From: Microcebus murinus
Lineage: Eukaryota; Chordata; Mammalia; Primates; Cheirogaleidae
Direction of reading: 5' to 3'
NCBI RefSeq assembly: GCF_040939455.1
Contig: NC_134109.1
Location: 54,526,001 to 54,590,000 of the forward strand
DNA: 64,000 nt
Shown here: positions 48,041 through 61,740 of the stretch, one piece after another
Layout of the letters: each line of letters starts with the position of its first letter
Numbering within the stretch: the first letter of the stretch is position 1
Program-made: the position numbers and the translations under genes
The notes under the pieces: generated by a model
What the model was told of the DNA's origin: nothing
The model's database searches: none
What the model saw: the letters and a program-made list of their open reading frames with translations, nothing else

Positions 48041-48537
48041 TTTTAAATCTGTGATCACAATGTAATCTTAAGTACATTTTTTTATAGATTGCCACACTTT
48101 TTTTCAAAATGAGTGATTTTGTGGGCAGTTTACTTACATGTTAAGTGTATGCTTTTGCATAGTATTTCCCTTTTTTCTACTAGCCTATCAGAAAGTTGAC
48201 CATAACTTCAACTTTTCTCTCAGGAAAGGTCTATATTAAAGGGCTGGGAAGCTAGCGTATCCTTATCTACCTCATAAAATTGGAAGGAAATAGCAAATGA
48301 TTCATTGTGATCTTATGTCTCATCTCTACAGACATTTTTCTTCATAACATCCTACTACCAAATTTTAATCTTAGCAGGGCTTCCTTCCACCTCCACCCCC
48401 CACCCCCCAAAGACAGAGAAAGGTCTAAAAACCTATCTGATAAATGAGCTAGGCAGTAAGAGGGGCTAACCACTCATAAGGTAGCTGCCATTCTCAGGTT
48501 CTCCTCCAAGAGTCACAAAGATGGCTATGGCTATTTT
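48041..48537. other. Unassigned DNA
   Basis: No supported feature. Confidence 0.5.
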
Positions 48538-48840
48538 ATGTTTTGTTTTGTTTTGTTTTGTTTTGTTTTTGTACAGAGTCTTCCTCTGTCCCCCAGGCTA
48601 GAGTGCAATGGCATCAGCATAGCTCACAGCAACCTCAAACTCCTGGCTCAAGCGATCCTCCTGTCTCAGCGTCCTGAATAGCTGGGACTACAAGTACACA
48701 CCATCATGCTCGGCTAATTTTTTCTATTTTTAATAGAGACGGGGGTCTCACTCTTGCTCAGGCTGTTCTCCAACTCCTGACCTCAAGCGATTTTCCCACC
48801 TCAGCTTCCCAGAGTGCTAGGATTACAAGGATGCCGGGCC
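48538..48840 (-). mobile_element. Alu SINE, older type
   Basis: A (TTTTG)n tail at 48539-48568 is followed by TACAGAGTCTTCCTCTGTCC, CTCAGCGTCCTGAATAGCTG, GCTCGGCTAATTTTTTCTAT and CCCAGAGTGCTAGGATTACA, with a truncated GATGCCGGGCC end. It lacks the TTGGCCAATTAAT block. Possible diverged duplication: AAAGATGGCTAT before and AAAGGTGGCTGT after. Confidence 0.9.
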
Positions 48841-49470
48841 AAAGGTGGCTGTTAATCCATAGGGAAACTAAAAGCTGTTGATGGGCTGTGGATACCGTCA
48901 ACAAAGAAAAAGTCAAGACTGAAGATATATCTTGAAGAAATGCCTCACAGTATAAGTCAAAATTAATTTCTCATATAATATCTTTAGGATAAGCCTTAGG
49001 ATAATATTAGGTAAAACAAAATGTTATGCAAACCTGGAGAAAATTTTATACAATATGGTTTCATCAGAGAGAATCAATTTATGTATGGGAAGGTAAAACC
49101 AATAAGGAAAGTTGAATGTACAAAAAATTATTTGCCTTTGTGGATCATATGAATATCCAAATGCTTCTTTATTTCAAGGAATAAATGCAGTTTGGCTGGG
49201 GCAAATTCAGAGCAGAGTTAGATACCTGTGATAAGCATGGATATGCTTTTCTCCTGTGATGGACACTGAGATATAGAGTAAGTTTTCTTTGAGTGAACAC
49301 TAAGAATTACTATGCAGAGTTACATTGCAAAAATGTTTCAAAATTAATTTCTACTTTATTCTCATGTTATCTTTTCCCTGCTCCAGAAAGGCATCAGGGC
49401 TCTTTGTCTTGTTTCTGGCAAGGTTGTTTTACTTTTTAAAAAAAAGTTGGAAAAAATACAAGGAGCTACT
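48841..49470. other. Unassigned DNA
   Basis: No supported feature. Confidence 0.5.
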
Positions 49471-49796
49471 TTTTTTGTCTTTTCTTTCCTTTTCTTTTTC
49501 TTTCTTTCTTTCTTTTCTTTTTTTTCAGTCTGTCACCAAGGCTGGAGTGCAGTGGCAAGATCGTAACTCACCATAGCATGGAACTCCTGGACTCAAATGA
49601 TTTTCCCTCTTCAGCCTTCCAAGTAGCTAAGACTGCAGACACATGCCACCATATCTGGCTAGTTTTTCTATTTTCTGTAAAGATGAGGTCTTACTATGTT
49701 GCCCAGGTTGGTCTTGAACTCCTAACTAAAGTGATTCTCCTGCCTCAGCCTTCTAGAGTGTGGGGATTATGAGCATTACCCACCATGCCCAGACAA
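49471..49796 (-). mobile_element. Old AluJ-like SINE with TC-rich tail
   Basis: A T/C-rich tail (49471-49528, TTTCTTTC units) leads into CAGTCTGTCACCAAGGCTGG, AGTGCAGTGGCAAGATCG, TATGTTGCCCAGGTTGGTCT and CTGCCTCAGCCTTCTAGAGT, ending CCACCATGCCCAGACA. Strongly diverged, so old. Confidence 0.9.
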
Positions 49797-51673
49797 TTTT
49801 CTTTCCTGAATTTCTTTTGCAGAAGACTGAGATCTGAAGTGAATTTTGAGGGAAAAACAGAGGGAAGAGGGACGGCAGAAATACAAAGAAGATAGATATT
49901 TCCTCTATAATGGAATGGGGATGGATAATGATGGTCCCACAAGTAGTAAGAACTTAGTTCCCACTCACTGGCAACACTGTAAGAATGGTAAACAAGATCT
50001 CAGAAAGGAAGGTGCTGGTGGTTGTCTATATAGGCTGAACTCTAGACAGTGATTAGGGCTCTCAGTCTTGCCAGCGGTATTTATTGTTAAGGGGTTTTAC
50101 AGACATAAACAATTAGATTATAAACTATGATGATGATGTATCAAAATGAGATAAAAATCCTCAATTTCTCAGGTAAAAATAAATCTATTTTTTATATGAC
50201 AATAGAAAGTATGTGTGGGGTTAGATAACAGATTTGTGTTGATTTTATAGGACACTATCCAGAACCAAATATTTATGAATTATAATACCTACTAAGCATA
50301 TAAACTAAAGGAAGCATAAGAAGAGTTTTCTGATTACATATATTTTTGCACTTAGCTCTTCAGGTGGATTGAGAGTCCAAAGAGATGATATATTATGCAT
50401 ATCCACTATAAGATTTCAGGCATAAGTGCAACTCCATGTGTTGGCTTTTGGAATTTCTAATTGATGAGAAACTGGTTTAACCTACTGCTTGGAAAAATAA
50501 CCAGACACAATTAACTCTTATTTTTCAGGTCTAGAATTTCTGATTTGGAGATGACAGAAATAGAAAAGAAAGATAGGATGCTATAATCTATCTCATATTC
50601 TGCATTGACTAAGAAGTTATCTTTCTATGGTGAGAATATTTAAAGAGCATAAGCTAAGTTTGGGCACTGAGTGTATGTGAGTACAGTGATTTTTAAGTTG
50701 GCATTGTACTAATATGTCATTCACAACCCTGAAGTTCAGTCTCTGCAGATACTTCGGCCAAGTTATCAAGAAGAGGAATATTTTAAATCTGAAATATTGA
50801 GTAAAGAAAAATAATTGGCAAACTAGAATTTTTGAAATACACTGAGAGGAAGTTCTTTGTTTGGACTTAAATGAAATAAGATTGAAAGTTACTTGGAGAC
50901 ATGCCATTTACTCCACATCCACAGATGACCTAAGAGTGAAGGAACAGCTAAAACTAATTGAGATAAGAGTGGTCAGCAAAAACAAGGGAGTTTTTCTAAG
51001 TTATTAGACATCCAGGGTCCATGAATAGCAGTGGAAATAATGGGACAATGAAGCCCAAGGATTGCACTATTGTCTTCTAGAGAACTTAACCACTTATATT
51101 AATTTCAAGGAAAAAAAAAATGAGCTTTCTGGGATCTTGGGAAGAGAAAGAAGGTGCAGCTGAGAAATAGTGTCCTTTGCTATGACATGACAGGAGATCT
51201 GGTCCAGTATCCTACGTTCTATCTGTCAGTGTGACCTAGGAAGTATAGACTTTATAAAAAATATTGTCTAACTATTCAAATGGTAGGTACAAATTTCTAC
51301 ATGTGACGTAATGAATAAGGACATTAAATGCAAGTTCTTTTACAAAATATTCTGTTAAAGGTCTTATAGAGAGTGATAATGATGGCAAGTGATTTAGATT
51401 ATTTATAGCTACCTTTGCTTGAGAAAACTGAAAAGGAAGGAGTTAGAAAATATCAGTGACTTTTTTATATCTTCAATAAGCGGGATTCATAGGGCTGTAA
51501 GTGAAAGTGTCAAGAAAGTAAAGTGTCAAGAAGTAAAAGTAAAGTGTCAAGAAAGTAAAACATTAGCACCACCTATCTGACTATCTAAAACTTCAATTAG
51601 TCATAACTAAGTCACATAGTGTGTAATATCTGCAGCTGTTATAGAAGCCACTCACAATAGTGTGAACTCAAAA
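49797..51673. other. Unassigned DNA
   Basis: No gene or known repeat. At 51507-51559 a unit containing AAAGTGTCAAGAA occurs about three times. Confidence 0.5.
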
Positions 51674-52105
51674 TGTATTGTGATAAATAATTTTGTGTGT
51701 CAACTTGACTGAGCCATGGTGTACAGGTATTTGGTTAAACATTATTCTAGATGTTTCTGTGAGATTGTTTTTGCATGAGAATAACATTTAAATTGGTGGG
51801 GTTTGAGTAAATCAGACTGCCCTCCATAAAGTAGATGGGACTCACCTAATCAGTTGAAGGCCTGAATAGAACAAAAGATTGAAGTCCGCCAACCCCCAAG
51901 CAAGAATAAATTCTACCAGCAGACAGCCTTCAGACTTGAACTGCAAAATCCATTCTTCCCTGAACCTCTAGCCTGTCATCCTACTCTGTTGAATTTGGGC
52001 TTGCTAGATTTTGTCATCATGTGGACCAATTATTTAAAAATAAATCTCTCTATATCTATACACACATTCTATTGGTTCTGTTTCTCTGGAGAACCTTGAT
52101 GCATA
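51674..52105 (+). repeat. ERVL-type LTR (MLT2-like), near full length
   Basis: The 5' part reads TGTGTGTCAACTTGACTGAG with CCATGG, then TATTTGGTTAAACATTATTC, CTGCCCTCCATAAAGTAGAT, GTTGAAGGCCTGAATAGAAC and CAGACAGCCTTCAGACTTGA. Near the 3' end are an AATAAATCTCTCTATATC signal and TTCTATTGGTTCTGTTTCTC with TGGAGAACC. The order fits a solo ERVL LTR. No internal region. Subfamily uncertain. Confidence 0.82.
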
Positions 52106-53605
52106 TATCAATGTGTCATAGTTCTATAACATTATATATTACCATGTAAACCAATTCCACACCCCCTCCATTATCCCTAGTAGATGTCACGAATCCCTTG
52201 GGGCATTTGACTTAGTATATCTTCTCTCATATTTTGATGAGGTGTTAGTGTGTTTTTTGTTCATTTTACTTAAGAATTGTGAATAGGCATGAAAAGAGAT
52301 GGACTAGGAATAGAAATCACCAGAGAAAAGGAATCAAAATATATCAAATTAGAATAGTGACTCTCTAGGCATACCACTTGGAACTCTGAAAAGCTCCCTC
52401 TACTGTGTATACTATTCCAAAGGTTCAGTGAACAGGCATTTCATTGACCGTAATATAGGTCTTGAGCTGCTGCCCAATTCCTGAAGCCTCATGAGTTTTT
52501 GTGACCATTTAAAATTCTGTTCTAAGGCTTAACCACTTTCTTTTCTCTGTATTTACTACCACCACCACCACCAACAACAACAACAAAAAACAGCAAGAAG
52601 AAAACTTTTCAATGAAGAAACTGATCATGAAGTGACATCAGCACAAATTGTTGAGTGGGCAGCTCAAAGTGCCCATCCTTTGATACATCCAGGAAAAGTC
52701 AAGCAGAGATTGTCAGAAATAGCTTTGTTATAACTCAGAATATTAGTCAAAGGCTTACAACACTCAAACAAATGTTGAATCACAGAAAGGACAAACTAAA
52801 ATTAGAAGGAAAACACTGAATCATTTTTACTTGTTCTTATCCCACTGATGCCTGATTTAGCTATAGTTTTGAAGATGGCAATCTGCATTCCCAATGTGGG
52901 CCTGAGCTTCTGGTTCTGGAGGGATCAGTGTAGACCCAATTGTCAAAGAATTGTGTTTATCTGTTGTAATAAGCCTAGAGTTTATTTGAAGAACTGACAC
53001 AATGCACTTTTGTTTGTTTCACCTCTCTAGAACTCAATAAAAGTGGGAAAGTGGTGAGCATTTCTGAAAACATTATATGTTGAATAAACAACCTGCAGTG
53101 ACCTGGAGGAAAAACAGAGTTGGAGGGTACAAATGAGTGCCAGAACACTGGAGGAAAACCCTGAGAAAAGAGTGAAGCTGTCTATTGATACGAGGGAATT
53201 TAATAAGCCATGTGCTCACCTGGGCAGGATGTATGTTTTAAGAAGATTTTGAGAAAAATCTAAACTTTCTTCTGTGATTGATGTTTCATCTCAGTGTAAG
53301 CAGGAAATGAAAGTTAAAATTAACTTGTAAATTGCATGAATAAATGTTGAAGATATGCCCCAATGCAGGACCAATCTGCAAAGACTGGAAGGAGATATTT
53401 TGTGTTTTCTTATTTCTTCCTTCCTCTCTTCCCTGCAGATATTTAAGGAAAAACATTAGCCAAAACACTAGCTGAGCACAAACATAGACTTCAGAGACCA
53501 AGCATGAAAACTATTACACTCTTTAAAATATAGTTTAGAAGTTATCAATAAAAAAATCATCTACAGAAACCAAAAACCTCAAACTTGTGATTATAGAAAT
53601 AATTG
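52106..53605. other. Unassigned DNA
   Basis: No supported gene. 52557-52590 is an (ACC)n(AAC)n microsatellite. 52600-53230 is less AT-rich than average but I recognise no family or exon. Confidence 0.45.
52557..52590. repeat. (ACC)n(AAC)n microsatellite
   Basis: About five ACC units followed by about four AAC units and an A run. Confidence 0.88.
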
Positions 53606-53760
53606 TCATTGAGGCCCTGAATAGAACAAAAAGGGAAAGGAAGGTTGAATTAACTCTGCCTGCTTGAGCTGCAACATTGGTCTTCTGCCCTAGGCTCTCC
53701 TGGTTCTCAGGAGTTCAGAGCCAAACTAATATCTATAGCATTGGCTCTCCAGATACCTTT
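53606..53760 (+). repeat. ERVL-type LTR fragment (same family as 51674)
   Basis: GGCCCTGAATAGAACAAAAA, GCCTGCTTGAGCTGCAACAT, TTGGTCTTCTGCCCTAGGCT and GCATTGGCTCTCC match the middle of the LTR at 51674. Both ends are missing. Confidence 0.65.
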
Positions 53761-53774
53761 CATATATCTTCTTT

Positions 53775-54130
53775 TGAAAAATGTGTCTTCATGTCTTTTG
53801 CCCACTTTTTTGTGGTGTTATTTGTTTTTTTTTCTTGCTCATTTGTTTGAGTACCTAGTAAATTATGGATATTAGTCCTTTGTCATATATATAGTTTGTG
53901 AATATTTATTGTACAGAATCATTTTAGTTTAAGTCCAATTTATTTATTTTTGTCATTGCTGTATTTGCTTTTGAGGTCTTAGTTATAAATTCTTTGATGA
54001 GGCCAATGTCCAGAAGAGTTTTCCTTAAGTTTTCTTCTAGAATTTTTATGGTATCAAGACTTACATTTAAGTCTTTACATACAAGTCTTACATTTAAGTC
54101 TGAGTTAATTTCTGTATATGGTGAGAAATA
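53775..54130 (-). repeat. Old L1 ORF2 fragment
   Basis: The plus strand reads CATGTCTTTTGCCCACTTTT, ATATTAGTCCTTTGTCATAT, GAGGTCTTAGTTATAAATTC, TTTGATGAGGCCAATGTCCA and AGAAGAGTTTTCC: reversed L1 ORF2. It ends with a small local duplication of CTTACATTTAAGTCT near 54060-54100. Confidence 0.85.
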
Positions 54131-57100
54131 GGCATTGTTAAATCTGTTCTAATAAAATAATAGCTTGAAATGTCAGAACCTTTTTCCTGAAGGAAAATAA
54201 CCAATAGTTTAACCAGTGATTTTAACCAGGTTTAGGTCAATGAATGTCAAGTAGGATAAACAAAAAGAGAAGTGTAGCTAGACACATAATAGAGAAAGCC
54301 AAACGTGAAGAGAAATCTTAAAAGCTTTGAAAGGTAACTGGTGATAACAGATTAGCCTTTTTTTTCATAGTAATGCTACATGTTGCCAGAAGTTCATCTG
54401 TTGATATTTCTGTATTTCCACTGCTTTCAACTCAAGTAGTGCAATCTCTAGAAATATTTAAACTAGTTATGGATTTTAGTTTTGAAAAACAGAAACTGAG
54501 TCTACCAAATGAAGCAGAAAGAGAATTTATTAATAAATAACTTGTATCTGAAAAGATCTCAAACAAAGTAAGAAAAGTTTCCCCTAGGTATAGTATGCTA
54601 TGCCATCGCTGCTGTCTCCAATACACATTCTCCACTGTTCCTGGTCCTTTATTTTAAGAGACTGTATAATACAATTTATTAAAACATCCAGAGCTAAGAA
54701 AGTGTTACACACTCATGCAATCAAAAGTTTTGCTGACTTGCAGATATATAGACAATAAACACAAATAGATACGCATAGGGCTTATAGTTTCAATACTAAA
54801 ATTTCAGCAATGGATCAATAATAAACACATTAAAAACAGAGTTACTAGTCTAGGTATCAAAAATAGTTCTTCCAGTGTGTACAAACTTCTTAATTGATTA
54901 GAGCTCAAAATGAATGAAGAAACAAGCATATAGGAAAAGGTTTTAAAAATCAGATTTTCTCGTCTCTCATCCAACAGAAAATAGATCTATTCATCAATTT
55001 TTAAAGATCACCAAATGAGCAGATGTAAAATCAAATTATGAATTATTGCTGCCTGCATTAATTGGCTATAAATACAACATAACTCAAAATAAAAATGCAA
55101 TATAAAATTCAGAATTTGTATAAAAGAAAAATAAGGAAAACACAGTCATCACAGTTATCTTGACCTTTTGGAATCTATTCTGGGACCCAAGTAAAAACTC
55201 CCCGGACTTAAACTGTTTTTCAGGTGCATGTCTCTGGTAATGAAGTTTACTTGGCTCTGTTAGTTGAATACATTGGATGTCACAGTGGAAGACGTCCAAA
55301 ATTATTAGAGGATAATTTTAAAGAAAATATAAAATTGTGATTCTTATACAGATATACAAAGTACACGTTACAAATTTTCTTTAACCATAATGGGAGAACC
55401 AGGCAAACATTTTAATAGGTTCAAAGCACAATTCAAAGAGGTAAATTTATAGAAGAAGACTATTAAAATAAACATGAAAATGGAGACATAAATACATTTT
55501 TCCAGAGTGGGGGAAATAAGTCAATTGATCCTCTACCAGAAAATACAGAATTTACATAGGAAATACCTTGTCTACATGCAATAAATATTTTACATCACTA
55601 TTAGATATCCATAATTTATGAAGTTCTTAAGATAGTGCCTATGAAATCAGAATTTATATAACTGGAAGAGTTAGATATGCTATAGACAATGTATAGTTTT
55701 ACACTGAAGCAGGCATTCTTTCCTACAAAGTGACTTCCTTATAAAACATATGGTGATATTATAAAGCTCCATTTCCCTAATTCTCTATCTATCTTTTGGT
55801 GGTTGTAGTTGTTAGCTGTCTATAGAAATATGTCTTTCCTTGAGCATTTCTTGAAGCATAATTTTTCTAAAACATAAGATTATATCCAAGTCAATGGGAA
55901 CAACCTGACAGTTTCACCTCTATTTCAATATGTTTAAGTGCATTTAAATTAAATATATTTTTATTTTTTTCATTATGATCCTTTGATATTGTATGTAAGT
56001 TGAACTAAATTGTCTAATAGATTCTGATTTTATAAAATCCTGAAAGCAAATATTTTTGTAGAAAACAAATGAAGAGTAATATTTCCTATAGCACCCCAAA
56101 CTATCAAAACTAAACTGCTTAATGAGTAACCTAAGTTCATAAAATGAATACATATAAAAGTTTGCCTCATTTTTGTGTACCATTAAATACCAGAAAAAGG
56201 TCAAAATGAAGAGCCACGGAAAGAAAAAATGACATATTAATTAGATAGTAGTTTAAGCATGGTAGTTTATTTTCATTAGGAAAATTTTCATCAAGATAAT
56301 AAATTGCTATTTTATAGCTTGGAGATTTATATAAATTTGTTCAATACTTAACCCAGATGCTTGACTTCTAGGAACATTTTAAAAAACAATTATTATGTAC
56401 TGGATCTTTAAAATGAAAATATAATTTACATCTTTAAGTCTGAAGGCACTTCATTAATAGATACATAATTTCTTTGTTTCATATTAACATAATTTATTAA
56501 ACACTAAATTGAATTACAATGCTAGTGAAATTTTGGCATAGAGAATTACTTTCTTTTTCTAGTTGCATTGTTTTATAATGGTATCTGGTAAAGAAACTCT
56601 ACCAAGTGTTAATAAATATAATAGTCTCATCTATCTCAAAACAAATAATTGAAGGGTATAATTTACCATATAAAGAGGCTTTCTTCAACCTCTCTTTTTG
56701 AGTCAGTAGAAAGCAATGGTGGTTAGCTTTCCTTGGGGAAAAATGCTATACATTGCTGAGATTTTCAGATTTGTGTTTCTTCTCATCTGTCTTACAATGG
56801 TCTTAATGAAGTCTGTTTCAGTTATTAGATGGAAGCAATCTGATTAGATCAATTTATTCTGAGATGTCAGTATGTGGGAATAGTATGTGGGAATAGTAAT
56901 TATTCAGGGACATTTACAATTAAGAAATGAATAGCTGCTAACATAAATAAAAATCTCCAGTTGTTGTTACTTCAGGTTCTAGAGAAGATTAGAGAGAAAT
57001 TTTTCTATTGTTCTATAAATCCTCCCATTTAATTCAGAGCTAAGTTTTACAGTAATATTTTGATGCTTTAGATCTACTTTGTCACATTACAGTAGACACA

Positions 57101-57184
57101 AATACTCAGGTCAGAAAATAATACCATAAAGGTCTTATTTTCACATATATTGGAGGATTCTGGTTAGGGGCAGTTAATAAGTTT
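54131..57184. other. Unassigned AT-rich DNA
   Basis: No gene, RNA or recognisable repeat. At 56868-56897 a 14-bp unit TATGTGGGAATAGT is duplicated in tandem. Confidence 0.5.
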
Positions 57185-57310
57185 CTATATTTGTTCTACT
57201 ACTTACTAGTCACAGATCCTTGGTATGTTTCTTAATATAGAAAGTGGAAAGGGTACTGATATCACAGGGTTGTTGTGAAGATTAAGTAATATACAGAAGT
57301 GTTTTCCAAA
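57185..57310 (+). repeat. MIR SINE fragment
   Basis: TTCTACTACTTACTAGTCAC with AGATCCTTGG, then GATATCACAGGGTTGTTGTG with AAGATTAAGTAATA match plus-strand MIR, with a short internal deletion. Confidence 0.72.
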
Positions 57311-57384
57311 CTTTCTTAAAGACAATTAGCTGCAAGCCCAGACTTGGGGTTGAATCTAAAACTAATTGAATTTGTAGTATTTAG

Positions 57385-58935
<1,551 letters not shown>

Positions 58936-59017
58936 TAGTTAGTTGAAGAACATAGTTTTTAATTTAATGTCTAAAATCCTAAAACATAAGTCAGTATTTT
59001 GCATAGATTGTCCAGTT

Positions 59018-59292
59018 CAGGGGTCAGCAAAGGTTTTCTAGAAAGGGCCAGATAGTAAATATTTTAGGTTTTGCAGACCATATAGTCTCAGTTGTAGCTA
59101 CTCATGTCTGTAATTATAGAGTGGAAACAGTGATAGACAATAAGCAAATGAATGAGCATGCCTGTATTCCAATAAAACCTTATTTATAGACACTGACATT
59201 TTAATATCATAGAAATTTCATTTGCCATGCAATATTATTTTTGATAATCAAATTATCAAATCATGGCATGTTTAAAAGATTCTGTGACATAG
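59018..59292 (+). mobile_element. hAT-Charlie-type non-autonomous element, 3' end missing
   Basis: Left end CAGGGGTCAGCAAAGGTTTT, then AAAGGGCCAGATAGTAAATA, TTTTAGGTTTTGCAGACCAT, GACAATAAGCAAATGAATGA, TCCAATAAAACCTTATTTAT and a diverged tail. Same family as the element at 3185 but with a clear left terminus. The right inverted repeat is not visible. Confidence 0.85.
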
Positions 59293-60364
59293 GGCATATA
59301 AAAATGTGGTGGACTGAATTTTAGAGGGGGTCCTATTATTTCTCCTATTCAGCTTCCCTCTCTTTGGTCAAAGAGGCCCCATTCAAAACTGCATGGTATA
59401 ATGCATCTATAAGAGCATTGTGAATTACAAAACAGTAGAGAACTATTCATTGTTTCATTAAATATTAAAACAGCAAAATAAAGTTAACTAATACAATATA
59501 TTAATCACAACAATATTTCAGGTTTTTTAATTGCTTTATGAACTCAATGACAGAAAAGACTGAATCAAATCTATCTTAATATTTCTACTACCTAAGAGAG
59601 TACTTGGTATTCAATAGGTCAAAACTTAAAAGTATGTTAATTAATATATATAGAAAGATATTCACTGGAAATGAGGCTGATTTAATTATTATAGTAATTA
59701 TGGTGTATCAATATGGCAAACTATGTTTATACTTTGAAAAATGTAAGCACAAATTAGGCGTATGCAGAGGTAGAAGCAACTGGACTTCTACCACCTTGGG
59801 TTTTTATTCTGCATATTCCTATATGACTCTTGGTGATCCACTAGACCTCTTTTAGCTTCTGATAATCTAAGATGGTAGATAATTCCAAAGGACTATTTTT
59901 AATATATAGACTTTTGCTTATGGTCTGGGGTATTTGCCATCAGAGATTGGGAATGAATCTTTATAAATTTTATAATAGGCTGAAAACTTTATTTGCATGA
60001 ATTAATTTTCTTAAAGTTTTATCCAAATTCTAGATATTAGCTGAAGTTTCAAATGTAAATGTGAGTTCTCTTTATTTTCTCGCTTTTCTTAATCTTTCAA
60101 ATTCTTTTTATTTATCTAGGCTAACTTCATTTTCACCTGCACAAAATTGATCTTTAATGCAACTAGACTGAATTGTGACACTCCCTCTTCCTGAAATTGG
60201 CTTTTATTTGGAAAAAAACTACAAGATACATTCTATGAATAGATTAAAAACTGCATTTGTTAGGAAATAATTGTGGCTGCTCTGAGAATTTCAAAATAAC
60301 AGTGTCTTAATTAAGAAGTTCATTTACATCTTACATAAAAATTAAGATTAGCAATATAGGCAAA
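59293..60364. other. Unassigned AT-rich DNA
   Basis: No supported gene or repeat. The 83-codon frame at 59604-59855 has no recognisable motif. Confidence 0.5.
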
Positions 60365-60911
60365 TATAATATCTCTCCACGTGAGGAGGAACCAGGCCCC
60401 ACTTGGCTTTATACTCCTATGAGTGATGACTTGAGCCTCTACCCCCATTTGGCATTAACAAAGTAGTCAATGAAGTGATACAAGTCAGGATTGTAGACAC
60501 TCCATTTTCTCCCTCTCCTGGTGTCAGTGAGCCCAATGAAGAGCAGAGCCTCCAATCCGACCCTGTTAAGGAGACAGAAATGGGTGGTTGAAGGTGGGGT
60601 AGTTGGCATTGTACTTCCCCTCATGTCACCAGACCCCAGCAGGGATCTGACCTTCTGCCCTCATCTCTGCAGCAATAGAATGGTGTAAGTCAGGACTCTA
60701 TTTTCCCTCTTCCCTCATGCCACTTAGGTCCAAAGGGAAATTCATCTTATAATTCCTTCCACAGGTAGCAAAGTTTTGTAAGTTGGTGCTCCAGTTTTTC
60801 TAGGAAGCTGTCAGCAGGACTGAGAGGTAGCTGAACTTTTACTCTGCCTGTTTGCAGTGGGGCTGGGTGACTCTTTATTCCACTTTTGCTGGGCCATGGA
60901 GGGCACTGAAG

Positions 60912-60913
<2 letters not shown>

Positions 60914-60948
<35 letters not shown>
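60914..60948. repeat. (CA)n microsatellite
   Basis: About 17 uninterrupted CA units. The cysteine/valine-rich frame on the other strand is a product of the repeat. Confidence 0.95.
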
Positions 60949-60950
<2 letters not shown>

Positions 60951-61519
60951 AACACACAAACCCACCCTGCCCTCACACTACAACTCAATAGGGAGATTGG
61001 CTAATATAATCTAAGAAGATTAATTAAGATCCAGAGTTTCATAAGATAGTATCCTAAATGTCTTGGCTGCAATAAAAAATCACTTATCATACTAAGAATA
61101 AGAAAAATCATAACATAAGGGAGAAAAGACAATGAATAGATGCCAGCATCAAGATAATGCAGACTTTGGAGTTATCTAACAAGAATTTTTCAAAGTATCA
61201 TTATAAAATTGATTCAGTAATCAATGTTAAAGTATATTACATTAAAACAAACAAACAACAGAAACAGAGGCCATAACAAGGGATCCGATGGAAATAGTAG
61301 AGCTGAAAAATGCAATCACAGAAATAAAAAAACTTACTGGATGTATTCAGTGATAAAGTAGAGATGATAAAGGATGGAATTGGTATACTTGAGGACAGAT
61401 CAACAGAATTTACCCAATTTGAAAATCAAAGAGAAAATAAACTGAAAACAAAATAAAGTCATAGGGATCTATGCGAGAATTAAAAATGTAATATTCATAC
61501 ACTCAAAGTCTCAGAAGGA

Positions 61520-61551
61520 AAAGAGAGAGAGAGAAAGAGAGAGAGAGAGAA
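61520..61551. repeat. (GA)n microsatellite
   Basis: GA units with one AAAG interruption. Confidence 0.9.
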
Positions 61552-61730
61552 TAGGACTTAAAAAGTATACAAAGAAACAATGACTAAAAAGATTTGAAGA
61601 CATAAACCTACAAGTTGAAGAAACCGAGTAAACCCCAAATACCTAAATTAAAAAAAAAAAAAATCCATGCTGGGACATATCTTGAATTTCTAAATACTAC
61701 AGACAAATAAAACATCTTGAGGGGGCGGAG

Positions 61731-61740
61731 CAAGATGGCA
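61731..61740 (+). promoter_or_regulatory. YY1-like site at the L1 5' end
   Basis: CAAGATGGCA at +11 to +20 of the L1 matches the YY1 motif found at nearly the same position in human L1, where it sets accurate transcription starts. A role here is inferred from motif and position. Confidence 0.65.

Larger units (their letters stand above)
60365..61720 (+). mobile_element. Old L1M 5'UTR and ORF1, interrupted by a young L1
   Basis: 60365-60960 resembles an L1M 5'UTR: GAACCAGGCCCCACTTGGCT, GCCTCTACCCCCATTTGGCA, TAGACACTCCATTTTCTCCC, CTGCCTGTTTGCAGTGGGGC and TGGGTGACTC. From about 60990 it continues into ORF1 sequence: GAGCTGAAAAATGCAATCAC, GAGGACAGATCAACAGAATT, AAAGACATAAACCTACA-like GAAGACATAAACCTACAAGT and GTAAACCCCAAATACC. 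It carries a (CA)n at 60914-60948, a (GA)n at 61520-61550 and many stops. It ends where the young L1 begins. Confidence 0.75.

Noticed and set aside
60747..60965. 72-codon frame with a cysteine/valine repeat
   Set aside because: It is the translation of a (CA)n microsatellite and old L1M sequence.
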